A stretch of 64,000 bases of DNA from Bryoerythrophyllum caledonicum (taxonomy: Eukaryota; Streptophyta; Bryopsida; Pottiales; Pottiaceae), in NCBI GenBank assembly GCA_963971425.1, contig OZ020517.1:16520904-16584903 (forward strand), in the 5' to 3' direction. Positions 22,901-33,756 of the stretch are shown here, piece by piece. How positions within the stretch are numbered: the stretch's first letter is position 1; every line of letters begins with the position of its first letter. A program made the translations under genes and the position numbers. Below the pieces are notes generated by a model. The model was not told where the DNA came from and ran no database searches. It saw only the letters and a program-made list of their open reading frames with translations.

Positions 22901-25900
22901 TTTGGTAATGTAATTTGTTTTAAGTTGGTAATATTAACTCAAATGAGTTGTGAAAAAGTTTTTGGGAAAGGTGTTGGTTAATTCTTGTGTCAATTTGGAT
23001 TTTGTGTAGCCACGATGGGTCCAAAGATGAAGGCTCCATGAAGAAATCGGTGAGTGTGCTTTTTAGGTAAACTTTTGCTTTATTTTTTAGTAGAAAAATG
23101 TTTGGGTGGTTGGTGGCCTAATGTAATCAACTTTTGTTTATTCTAGGAATGTTTTTAGCACCACCGTATTTGGCAAGGATCGATTGAGTGAGTCCTTTGT
23201 AAATCTACCTTTGTCGTTTAGTGCATTTTGGAGTTGTTCCCCTATACATTGGAGGTAAGCATTTTTAAGGGAAAAAGCTTCTACTCCAAATAAATTGTGT
23301 GGGAGTTGGGTTATGACATTTGACATACATTTGGAGAGGCCGTAAATGGATTTTTTTATGGCTATGATTTTTTTGTATAGTTTTTATAGCAGGCATAGAG
23401 TATGGGACTGTGTAAAAATTGTATACTACTCCGGGTCTAAGTACGGTGTCTACCATGTTTATTTTTTGTTTAATAGTAGCGAGGCATGTTATTAGTTCTT
23501 TGCACTGTTTAATGAGTTTTGCGGTAGTGATGTATATTTGTAACTTCGATTTTAGTAAAGGGACAAGGTTTGTGCCTAGATACACGAATGTTTTATTTTA
23601 ATGTAGTATAGAGATGGGTTGGTTACAATATTTGATGTTGGTGGCTTGCATAAAAGCTTTAAATGTGGTGGGGTTCATTTTGGATTTGTTTGGACATCCC
23701 ATGGCGTCACATTTTTGGGTGCCAACATCCATTCCAAACCAATCGCAAAATTTGTCAATTTTATTGAGTTGGGTTTGTAGTGATTTAAGTCTACCGCCTA
23801 TAGCGGCATGGTCGTCGGCATGAACAACCGAGTTTATGGTGACTTCTGATGTTCCAAAGGTAGAGCCGTTATTTCCTCTTTGCATCCATCTTAGTAGTCG
23901 TTCTAAGTAAATAATAAATAGATATGGGCTTAAAATATTGCCTTGTATTGTTCCGCTTCGTATGATGATGGGACGGGTTGTTCCAAAATATTCTCCAACA
24001 TACAAATCAGGTGGATGAGTGAGAGTAGATGTTTCCAACTAGTGCAACTGCGACCGTGGGATATCTGATGTTAGACATTATTGTTGATAATTGTGACATG
24101 GTCAATAGAGCTGAATGCATTTTTGAAATCAATATACAAAATATAAATGTCTTGGTTTGTAAACCGTGTGTCTTCAAGGGCGGCTATTATGGTTTGGAGT
24201 TGTCTAGCGGTACTTCTTTCTGCACAAAAGCCTTCTTGGCTGTCGTGTAGGATTTGGTGTTTTTCTTTATATGATGATAATATAGATGTGAATGTGCTTG
24301 TGAAGAATTTATGGTAGTGTTGGCTAGGGCAATTGGTCTATGGTTGGGAAGCAATGCGGAGTCATCATTACATAGTAATATTGTAGAACTAGTTTTCTAT
24401 GAGGCAGGGATTTGTTTTTGTTTATAGCAGTGAGAGAAGAATAGGGAGAGAAGTTCATGGAATCTTAGGGGCATTAGTTTTAATATGGAGTTTGGGATGC
24501 GGTCTAATTACGGGGCTCTGTTGTTTACAAGATTTTTGAGGCATGTATCGTAAGTGGCCCGATTATAGTATGTGTGTAGCGGGATTTGTGGTTCACCACA
24601 TATGTCTACAATGAATCCGTCAAGGTCATGCCATGGATATTGTCTTACCGCACATGTACATGTAGACGGATGATTAGGTAAGTAGTTGCATGTAAGTACG
24701 ATAGGTCTATTATTTTTTGTTTGTTGGTTATATATCTCATTGGCGATGTCTTTTGGGCTAATTAAGATAGTGTTATGTTGGTTGATTATACAATCTAGCA
24801 TTTGGGGTTCATTGTTTTTGAAGACTCTTCTCTTTATTTTCTTAGGACTATTTTCATATTGATGTCTATAATTTGGAGACGGGTTTTTTGATGTTTTCTT
24901 TGGTATATTTGGTAGTTATTTTTCTAGCTTGTTTATTGGCCTTTTTTGCAATTGATACAACATCATGTAACCATTCATATTGTGATGTGTGGAGAGGTGG
25001 TGGAGGCGGGATTTGGGTATGTTGGGGGGTTTTTAATTTCTTGGCAGCGGGGTGGATGACCCATTGTAGGTTATTTTTAATAATTCGAATTGTTTTTTGG
25101 ATGGTATGGTAGGTGGTTAAGTGTTGTTTCCACTTTTTTGAAAACTTCCATGGTAGATAGCCTCCTTGTTTGGATGTTCTAGTTGTTAAAAGAAGTATGG
25201 CAGGGCCTTTACAAGTTTTCTCTAGAGTGTTGGAGATGTTATTTACTAGTGTATCTAGGATGGTGCAAACTTCAGTCCATTTTGTTTGGAAGAGGTGGTC
25301 ATTATGTTTTAGGCAATTAATAAGGGAGTCAATTTGTATAGAGATTTCTTCAAAAACGTTGTCTTTAAATTTTGTGCATTTTTTTTTGGTATGGAATTGA
25401 GTATTCAAATGTTTTCATTGTTTGGTGTTGTAGGTGATCTACTAATAAGTGTGTTGTGTGGGATATTTAATTGGATTGGTGAGTGATTTGAGTTTAGAAT
25501 AATTCTTGTTTTTGTGGTATAGGTGTATTGTGTGTGATTAATGTTTAGTATATAAAAGCCATCTATTAAACTTAGGTCTTTATAGTCGTAACTCCCTTGT
25601 CTAGAGTAGCGTGTGTCTATTGGGATATATTTTAAATTTAGGTTATTGGTGAAGTTTTGCCTTTGGTGGTCAACAAGTTGTGGTGGAGAAAATTGGTTGT
25701 TGTGTTGTCTGTCGATTAGTGCCACATCTCTATTGAAATTGTCACATAGTAAATATGTGTGGTTTGGATGGTTGTTAATTTGGGTGGTGATGGTATTTTT
25801 GATGTTTGTGATGAATCTAATTTCTTCTGGGTGAGATGGCATGTAAATGTGAAGTTATATCCATGGTTTAAGTGGTTGTTTATTAAATTTTAATATTTGT

Positions 25901-27270
25901 AAGTAGGGAGATATGTGCATTGGTGTGGGGATTTTCACAATGTTATTAGGAAATGCATAGTTTTTGTGTATTTGTGTGAGAATGCTACCCCAATTCGGTG
26001 TATATGGATAACGTTGTTGGATACAATTTGTGAATGCATGGATATTCTTAATGATAAATTTGTAGTTAGGAAAGATTCATTGTATGTATTTAATATAATT
26101 TGTGGTGTGAGTTTGGTTTCCTAGATGGCAATTAAGGTTGGGGGGCTATTTTTGTATGTAACTAGGTTTTGAATACATGGGAGGGCAGTGTTGAGGGATA
26201 GGGCATTCCATGTAAGAATACATGCATCGTTGTTAAGAGTGTTTGTGTTTGAATTTAGAGGAGGGATGTGTGGGGGGTGGAGGCGGGTGAGTGTATTCTG
26301 GTTCAAAACATCTTAGTTTTTAATTCTTTTATTAGATGTATATTTCGTATTGTGGGTCGATTTTGATTATGGATGAAGTCGTATAGTTTTTTATGTATTG
26401 AATCTCTATGATGCATAATGTCTTGGTTTTCTTTAATGAATTTTGTGTATGGGTGTTTTGTGGTAATGTGCCATTCAAGTGGGTTATGTAGGGCAGCTCG
26501 TTGTTTAGGAGAATGTTAGTCCATTGTGTTTTATGAAAGTGTTGTGATGATAGAAGGCGGTTACATTCTTCTAAGGTAGGGTGAGTGGTGATTATTAAAG
26601 CATATAGTATGTGTGAGGGTGGGTGTGTATCATTTTGTTGAATAAAATGGGCGATGTGCGGGAATGTGGTATTGTAGGTGTTGTATAATGTGTGAGTGTT
26701 TTTAGAAAGGGTGTTATTGAGTTAGAGATGTGTTGATATTTGGAGTGGATTTTTATGGTACCTGGCATAAAGTATGTTTTTGCTCTTTTCTAATCTGACG
26801 CAGGGTGTGTTTTTACTATATTTGGCATGGGTCCAGGGTTTGTTTGAATATCTCCACTAAGTAGTAGTGAAAGTGTGCAATGGAATTTTTTGGTAGCGGT
26901 TGATATGTTTTTAAGTTTGTCTTTGAAGTGTTTCTTGTCTCTATTTTGGTGTTTTTGTGTTTTGGTTATTAATATGAATTTAAAGGATGTGTACTTTATA
27001 TCTTGGGTTGGTTTAGACTTTGCGGATTCGTAGTGCGGAGATATTTTTTGTATAGATGTTGATGGTGCGCTTAAATTTGTGGTTTTTATGTAATTGGGTG
27101 GTTGGATGATGTAATCCAGGTGTGTTTGTGAATTGTATGTGTGGATTACGAGAAGTAAGTGTAAATAATAGTGTCGAGGGATATTTTGGAGTGTTTGTGC
27201 ATTGAGGTGTACAAGGTTCTCTTGTTGTATATGTGTGAAATTTTGTGACGGTCAGGTGTGGCATGTATTT
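19961..27270 (-). mobile_element. Decayed Dualen-like non-LTR retrotransposon (APE, RT, RNase H, zinc finger, RLE)
   Basis: Read on the minus strand, domains appear in order. An APE-type endonuclease runs from about 26235 (ILTWNALSLN, then IAI-stop-ETK) to 25480 (ILNSNHSPI). A linker follows. RT has an LDRIPNSIL block near 24500, YIDFKNAFSSIDH near 24110-24150, GTIQGNILSPYLF, and ADD near 23820. RNase H spans 21690-21190 (TDGSF, LRAEMMALH, HIFIDS, NKQADKLAKEG). A CPIC...H...C finger lies at 20826-20885. A PD-(D/E)XK-like domain follows at 20660-20370. The 3' UTR ends with the GTGGAACGAACAAACACTTT block, a hairpin and a TTC-rich tail at about 19961-19978. Stops and frameshifts interrupt the frame repeatedly, so the copy is inactive. 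The 5' boundary is uncertain: coding-like sequence without an assigned domain continues to about 27264. Confidence 0.75.
21924..21967 (+). mobile_element. 44-bp nested retroposon tail with 13-bp TSD
   Basis: Inserted in the LINE in opposite orientation. The direct repeat CTTGATGGTGTAT flanks it at 21911-21923 and 21968-21980. The insert is a CGCCCG...CCGGCG hairpin followed by (TTC)n, resembling the 3' end of the same family. It is an extreme 5' truncation. Confidence 0.7.
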
Positions 27271-28094
27271 GTATTTGAAGGGGGAATTTGTGGAAGATGG
27301 GCTTGTGTTGAGGATGAGTGTGTATTGTGTATGTATCTAATAGATGTATGTAGTGTGTGTATAGGTATGAAGTATGTATTGTTCATGTATGTATTTCCAA
27401 GGTATATTTGTATTCAAGTGGTACTTGTATGTAGAAGGTATGTATGTAATAAGAGTGAGATACCAAGTACAATGCCAATGCACATTACATATTCTAGTAC
27501 ATGTGGGATATAGTACCCTAACCTTGTATCTATCATAATGTATATAGCAAGTGCAATCAATAGAGAGGCTTGGAGAACAAACATCCAGTGGAGATAATAC
27601 AAAAATTGTTGCGTTATAGAGATAGCCTATTGAGAGAAAATTGGGTTAGCAAACCTCTAGTGGGGGAGAGTGTTTTCAAGAGAGTATCTAGAGAAGTAAA
27701 CAACTAGTGGGAAAATTGCGGGTGATACTACATTGTGAAGATAATCTAAGGAGTAGTCACTGTAGTGGCAAATCACTTGTGAAGGAGACATGGGTCATTA
27801 TGATGCAAGGGCAAGCGATAGGAGGATATCTATATGGGTTAGATGTCAATATAGAGGTTCTAGTTACAACCACAATGAAAATCAAGGCTAGGGAGACATA
27901 AACATGATGGCAAGCTTCAAAATGGGGGATCACAGTACTAGAGTGCAAGATAGAGTAATTACAATATGAGATGAAGTGACTGAGTATGGCATAGGCGTTA
28001 CTCACCCATGGGGTGTAAAATTCTTGAAAATTTTGACCGTGATCATTAGTCAATTGATGTTTGACTGGTCTTCAATGGTCAAATGCGATGGTTT

Positions 28095-28316
28095 AGTGAG
28101 TGTTTGCATTTCAAGCAATGTGGTGAGCATTTGCATTTCAAGCAATGTGGTGAGCATTTGCATTTCAAGCAATGTGGTGAGCATTTGCATTTCAAGCAAT
28201 GTGGTGAGCATTTGCATTTCAAGCAATGTGGTGAGCATTTGCATTTCAAGCAATGTGGTGAGCATTTGCATTTCAAGCAATGTGGTGAGCATTTGCATTT
28301 CAAGCAATACGGTTGC
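28095..28316. repeat. 27-bp tandem array, about eight units
   Basis: The unit contains GAGCATTTGCATTTCAAGCA and is repeated with almost no variation; the first and last units are slightly diverged. As 27 is a multiple of three and no unit contains a stop, long ORFs open in several frames on both strands. These ORFs are a consequence of the repeat and are not treated as genes. Confidence 0.85.
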
Positions 28317-28499
28317 AATCATGCTTTGGACTGAGCTCTTGGTAAGCCTCTTGGTAACCAACCAAATTCATAACCGACTCCTAAAAAATTGGGGTATATC
28401 CAACTCATTTCTATACCATTACCTTCTATTTAGCTCCAAATGGAAGTTTGCTAATAGTCAAGGTAATTATATGGGGTACATCAGGCAAATTTCTGGCCA

Positions 28500-30689
28500 A
28501 TAGCTCAATCAAAAAATGGAATGGAATCAATATGAAGTATATACTCGCATCAATTCTATATGGATGTTGTATACTTCCATTATAAAGTAGATCATATCAT
28601 TAACATGAAAAAATATAGACTCAATCCCTCTCTAGCTCGTATATTTTTGGAATCGCTACTTTTGTTTCATGTTCATGTGTTACTTGGTGATGTTTGGACT
28701 ATGTGCTATATTTATTATGTAACAGGAGTTGCTTATCAATGTAGCTAACTGATGTGCATGACTGATCAATGTCTTCACGCTTTCTTATGATGCTTTGTGC
28801 ATGTAATCGTAAAAACGCATTTTATGTTTAACCTTTACAAGTCAATCGGAGACCATATATACAGGTGCATATTTTATTTTGTAGGATACCAAAAAAGAAC
28901 TAAAGTCTAGCAAGCCTTATACCTTCTGATTGAAAATTCTTCAACTAACATCTTTCATTTGGGGGTCATTTCAATATTTCAACCTTATCATGTTCAAATA
29001 CGACATTATATGTGTAGAATACTTTTGGCCACCTTGTGACGTTGAAGAGTTAATGCAAGATATTGTACTTGATGAACTACGTAAAGTTGATTCAACACCT
29101 CAAGTTACAAATAATTCCCCTCGAGATAAATTTGGAAGTGGATGAAATTACAACATTGTTGACATATGTCGTGCGGAATCTAGACTTGTTTCAAATACTC
29201 CGTGCAAACCTATAGCTACCACTGTAAATTACAACGGATAATCTTCAAGGTTTCAACTTATACCTCCTAGCATGATTTCATAATTTGGAGCCTTGAAGTT
29301 AAGCCCTAGTGACTTGAGCATTGTATCCTTAAGTTTTTAAAACTACACAAGTCCTTTACTCATATCATCACTTGATGAAATATTTGTGTGTAAGGATGTT
29401 TATTGCTTATTTTGTGTGTAAGGATGTTTATTGCTTATATTGGCAAGGATGGCTTATTGGTGCCTACATTTGGTGTTCACTAACTCAAAGCAACTACAAT
29501 AACTGACCCATAGATGATCGAGTGGTATTTCTTTTTGTATTGTCTTTCACTGTTTTAATATGTGGAGCAATATGGTGATTTAGATTTTGGATTAAATTTA
29601 GTTTTGTCAATCCTTACATACTTGCAAATATTCATTTGGCACAAGCCAATTCAAAACAACACATAAAGGCATAATGTTTAATTACAATATTCAAATAAGT
29701 TGACAGTTGAAGTGTAGAAAATGGCACTAATTTCAAAACTATAGTAATGGATGCAAAAAAAAATTGATAAGTAGAGGATATTGTAAGAATTTTTTTTTTT
29801 TGCAATTGAATTCAAGCATATTTTAAAATTGTGTTTGCCTTGGCACCACAAGTGCCGTTAAACTATGGTGAGAAAAAGACCACTCTATAACACAATAAAT
29901 ATGTAACGTTTATTCACACAAATTTATAATATTTAAATCTAATTAGATATTAATATCTTAGTTTAAATCATAGAGTTTTGAAGAACATCCTTGAAACCTT
30001 GGCAAATGAACAATATTGTTTGCATATAGAAATAAGGCAAGTACTTTGAAGATGGAATATATCCAATCGATTTAAATGAACGTTTTACTTTAATATATCA
30101 TAATTACAATAAGTTTTTTAAAAATCATTATAATGAGATTTTAGTTTATGTTCCATTACATTTATATATAAGGAGATGAAAAAAGTTAACTAAACCATAT
30201 GGGGAGATGGAGAAAAAAAAATAGAGGGGTTGAAATAATGGTGTAGGTTTAAAACAACAATGTGACATAATTTGGAGTATAAGATATGAATATTTTATTT
30301 TCATACAAATATTACATTGTTTTATATGATTTTTGATTCACAAAATAAAATATATACATATTATATGAGATTACACTTATTTAAAAAATATAAAACTTGG
30401 ATGAGTACCATATCGTTTTTGTAATCCATATGATTACATTATTTTATTATCACCATAAAAAACTTATACAATTTTTCCCCATATTGTATATATATATATA
30501 TATAATTTTATTAAAAAATATTGCATACATTTTCATTTAATAGTGTTTTTAGGAGCTTGAGAGGGATTTAGTCAATATTTATAAAAAGAAATGATATGGT
30601 CTACTTTGTAATGGAAGTATACAACATCCGTATAGAATCTATAAGAGTATATACTTCATATTCATTTCATTTTGTTTTCATACAGAGCC
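28500..30689. mobile_element. 2.2-kb DNA element with ~95-bp terminal inverted repeats
   Basis: The left end at about 28501-28602 and the reverse complement of 30590-30688 match across roughly 95 bp. In the inner 73 bp I count about seven mismatches (shared words ATATGAAGTATATACTC, GGATGTTGTATACTTCCATT). The interior holds a copy of the dispersed repeat (28945-29060) and AT-rich sequence but no recognisable transposase, so it appears non-autonomous. It separates two blocks that are adjacent at 6850-7180, so it probably inserted into an older repeat. Target-site duplication not certain. Confidence 0.65.
28945..29060 (+). repeat. Dispersed ~110-bp repeat, copy 2
   Basis: Same core as the copies at 2703-2810 (inverted), 31795 and 32025: ACATCTTTCATTTGG, GTCATTTCAATATTTC, then CAAATACGACATTATA. 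It lies inside the 2.2-kb TIR element. Confidence 0.6.
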
Positions 30690-30729
30690 AATGGTCGGAG
30701 GTTTTTGTGACATTGTACCAATTGGCGGC

Positions 30730-30890
30730 ACTCGCTAAACATGGCAGCACGTTTTGTAAATTCATAACTAATTCACATCTCATTGGAAACATATGAAATC
30801 ACTTGGATTAAAATGGTAAATCTATTGGCTATGAGGAAAAATAAATGTATTATTATTTGTACTCTCCATATATGCACATTCTTTAACTTC
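30730..30890 (+). repeat. Second copy of the 7020-7180 dispersed repeat
   Basis: Matches 7020-7180 in order (CTAAACATGG, TTTGTAAATTCATAACTAATTC, ATATGAAATCACTTGG and CTCCATATATGCACATTC words). It begins just right of the 2.2-kb TIR element. Confidence 0.55.
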
Positions 30891-31127
30891 TCGATTGTCA
30901 GCTTTTGGCTAAAATCTTAAAATTTCCCAGTTTCTTGGGCATATTCTATTTTTGGAAATAAGATTTCGCTACTTGGCCTCAGGTCGCCAAAAACAAAAGG
31001 CCTGGAGAGAACCATGGGTAGCAAGCACAAATGAAACAGAGTAGAACCAACATCAAGTGAACAGTACCACGACATTCCATAACCATGGTCTATCATTGGA
31101 CAACAAGCTCACAATGGACTGGCTCTT

Positions 31128-31623
31128 AGGGCCGCTTCACACTAGGCCGAGTTGAGAGTTCGTCTGTCAAAATTGAAATATACATATTGAAGCCTTTGGG
31201 CGGCTGTGGTGTGAAGCCCCAAAGCCCAAGTCCAAAGTCCAAACCCCATATCATTATGCCAAAAAAAATAGCCTATTAGAATCAGCCAAAAAATCAGCAA
31301 AAAAAGATCAGCCAACAAATTCGGCCTCTTTCATCTAATGGTCCAGATCTTGTCAGATTTTGATTATTTTGTTGAATAAATCGACAGATTCTCAAAGGAA
31401 GTTTGGGTCGACTAAAAATGGCGACCCAAGTTTTGCTCAAGAGTCCGTCGCCTTGGCGCCAAAACTTTCCAAAAATACTGCCATGCAGCCACATTGGAAG
31501 ACGATGGCCTTTGGACTTTGGCCTTTGGTGTGAAAGCCGAGAGGCTTGACTTTGGCAATTCAAGCAATCTCATTGGTGGAGATCGACGGACTCTCTACCT
31601 TGGATTTGGTGTGAAGTTGCCCT
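31128..31623. mobile_element. ~0.5-kb MITE with AGGGC...CTTCACAC termini
   Basis: The left end is AGGGCCGCTTCACAC; the right end is GTGTGAAGTTGCCCT. Inner matches (GAGAG, CGTC) extend the inverted repeat to about 40 bp with mismatches. No coding domain is present; the 89-codon minus ORF inside shows no family features. No target-site duplication is evident. Confidence 0.5.
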
Positions 31624-31689
31624 CACCATACCAACACATTCACAAAGAAGAATTCAAAAACTAAGATAATCATGGAAAGCAAGTATAGA

Positions 31690-32155
31690 CAACTTAACCC
31701 TTAAACGTCAGTCAAGAACCGTATTTACGGGCGTGTATTTTACTCTGAAGAAAACATAAAATGTATTGAAATTTAATAAGAATTACACCTTTGGATTGGA
31801 GATTCTTCAACCAACATCTTTCATTTGGAGGTCATTTCAATATCTTAATCTTATCATTTCAAATACAACATTATACACATAGAATATTGTGGCCACGAGT
31901 GGCACCTTTTGACGTTAAGGGTTATACGTCAGTTGGGAACTGCATATCCAGGCATATATATCACTATGTAGTTTAAAAAAAAATGTATTCCAATTTAGCA
32001 AGACTTTACACCTTTGTTTAAAGTTCTTTGACTAACATCTTTCATTTGGAGGTCATTTCAATCAATCTCAACCTTATCATGTTCAAGTACAACACCATAC
32101 TATGTATGTAGAATATTGTGTCCTCTAGTGGCAGCTTTTGATGTTGAAGGGTCAA
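31690..32155 (+). repeat. Two tandem ~230-bp units of the dispersed repeat
   Basis: Units at about 31690-31918 and 31919-32155 share ACGTCAGT, an AATGTATT block, ACACCTTTG, ACATCTTTCATTTGGAGGTC and a TAGAATATTGTG block. They are non-coding. Confidence 0.6.
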
Positions 32156-32945
32156 AGCACAAATCACATCAAGAGAACATAATCACAACATCCAAAACTC
32201 ATAGGTTACTCTTGCACACCAAAGCTCACACAAATATGACATATTAGTTTCCAACGTATAAACAAAGAAAAATTTGAAAACTGAGAGAATCATGGCAATT
32301 AAATTTTCCTCATCCAATGTTGCAGCATATGATGTTTTATTACTTAATCAGGCTAGGATCTACCAAAGTTTTCTCATTCAATATTTGTGATTTAATAAGT
32401 AATGACAGTAGAAATTTTATTCTTGAAGGCTCTAAGGACTTAAAAGTCTCGAGGCATCCATTTTTTGGGATTTGGACTTCGAGCCACAACGGTTACATAT
32501 CGTCTATTGCATAATTTAACTTTGGAAAAAAAATGAAACAAAAATTATTTCATTTTATCAACATCCATTTAGACCTTTCTTTTAAGACATTATTCTCATC
32601 TAATAAAATATGGTGATAATGATTCCAAAGCACCAAGAATTTTACAAAGGCTACAACATAGAAGTGTAAAATCTTGTAGCCTTTTTATGACAAGGAGTAA
32701 AAATGAATGAATATCAAACTTGAACCAAACCAACCAAAGATTGTCATTATTCGATGGTCATATAGCACCCTAGTGAATTTGTCAAAAAAACAATTCTCAT
32801 TCAACTTTTCTAACAAATCATATTATCTAATCATTAATTTTGTCAATTTTTTAATTTTTTAGTTTAACTATGACGGACATAATAAATTTGTGATGTGGAA
32901 AATGTTAAAGACTAATAGTATTATAGATTGTACAAATGTCTAGTG

Positions 32946-33029
32946 GACATTGATTTAGTGGTGGAACAAACAAGCACCTTATTCACTCCGGCCCCCTTCT
33001 TCTGATGGGACAAGAGTTCTTCTTCTTAC
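32946..33029 (+). mobile_element. 5'-truncated LINE tail copy upstream of the symplekin-TAG gene
   Basis: An 84-bp insertion containing TCTAGTGGAC, GTGGTGGAACAAACAAGCAC, ATTCACTCCGGCC and a (TTC)n end. It is flanked by the 9-bp direct repeat ATTGTACAA at 32937-32945 and 33030-33038. Confidence 0.7.
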
Positions 33030-33730
33030 ATTGTACAATTATACTCAAAAATAAAAATTAATAACTGCAAAACACAACCTGTCATCAACTCATGGACACA
33101 TATTTCAAGAACAAATGAAAACAAGAACCAAATAGAAATACTTCAACAAATTCTCTCAACCACGAAGTCTTGCTACAGGTAGGCTTCAAGGAGGAGTCTT
33201 CGAGAGACTTCAAAAGAACCCGTCCCATCCCCATACTCGATGTATTTATACCCTCCACATACCCTGCGGTCTTGTGATACCTATACAGGCCTTTGGACGA
33301 AACCGGACATACGGGGACTAGGTGAAGGTATACCCACGTGATACCCATACGATACCACCACGATACTGACGTGATACCGTGTCAGGGGCAGCGTAGGTTG
33401 GAGTCCATGTCAGAAGCACAGGCAGAGTAACAGGAGGGGAACAGTGAGTGAGTGAGAGGGAGAGTGCCTCTGAGTGCATAGTTTTGCTTCCCTTTTACAC
33501 TTGGGCGGGAGAATGATCACACACTCGCACAGCTTCTTCTTGGCCCTAATGCGCTTGTCTCGCTTCGATCGCAAGCTCACGGTCGCCGATCTCAAGGTGT
33601 TTAGCAGCTCGCAGAGATTTTGAGGCATATCTGGCGCTACTGGGGAGGTGATCTGGAGGATTTAGATGGACGTGGCGTAGAGCGACGAGAGAGGGAGAGA
33701 GCGCGGGAGGGAGCTAGGGAGGGGAGGAAC

Positions 33731-33752
33731 GGAGGGAGGGAGGGAGGGAGGG
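33731..33752 (+). promoter_or_regulatory. G-tract run in 5' leader (possible G-quadruplex)
   Basis: Five GGGA-type tracts in a row (GGAGGGAGGGAGGGAGGGAG) end a few bases before the ATG at 33757 on the coding strand. Such a run can fold as a four-layer-capable G-quadruplex in mRNA and reduce initiation. Folding is inferred, not shown. Confidence 0.45.
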
Positions 33753-33756
33753 CGCG

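Noticed and set aside
27414..27602. Hydrophobic 62-codon minus ORF resembling a membrane peptide
   Set aside because: Short, T/A-rich, no start context or homologue; probably chance.
28083..28503. Long ORFs over the 27-bp repeat, and a CRISPR-like look
   Set aside because: The units are directly adjacent without variable spacers and the ORFs exist in several frames on both strands, so this is a tandem repeat.
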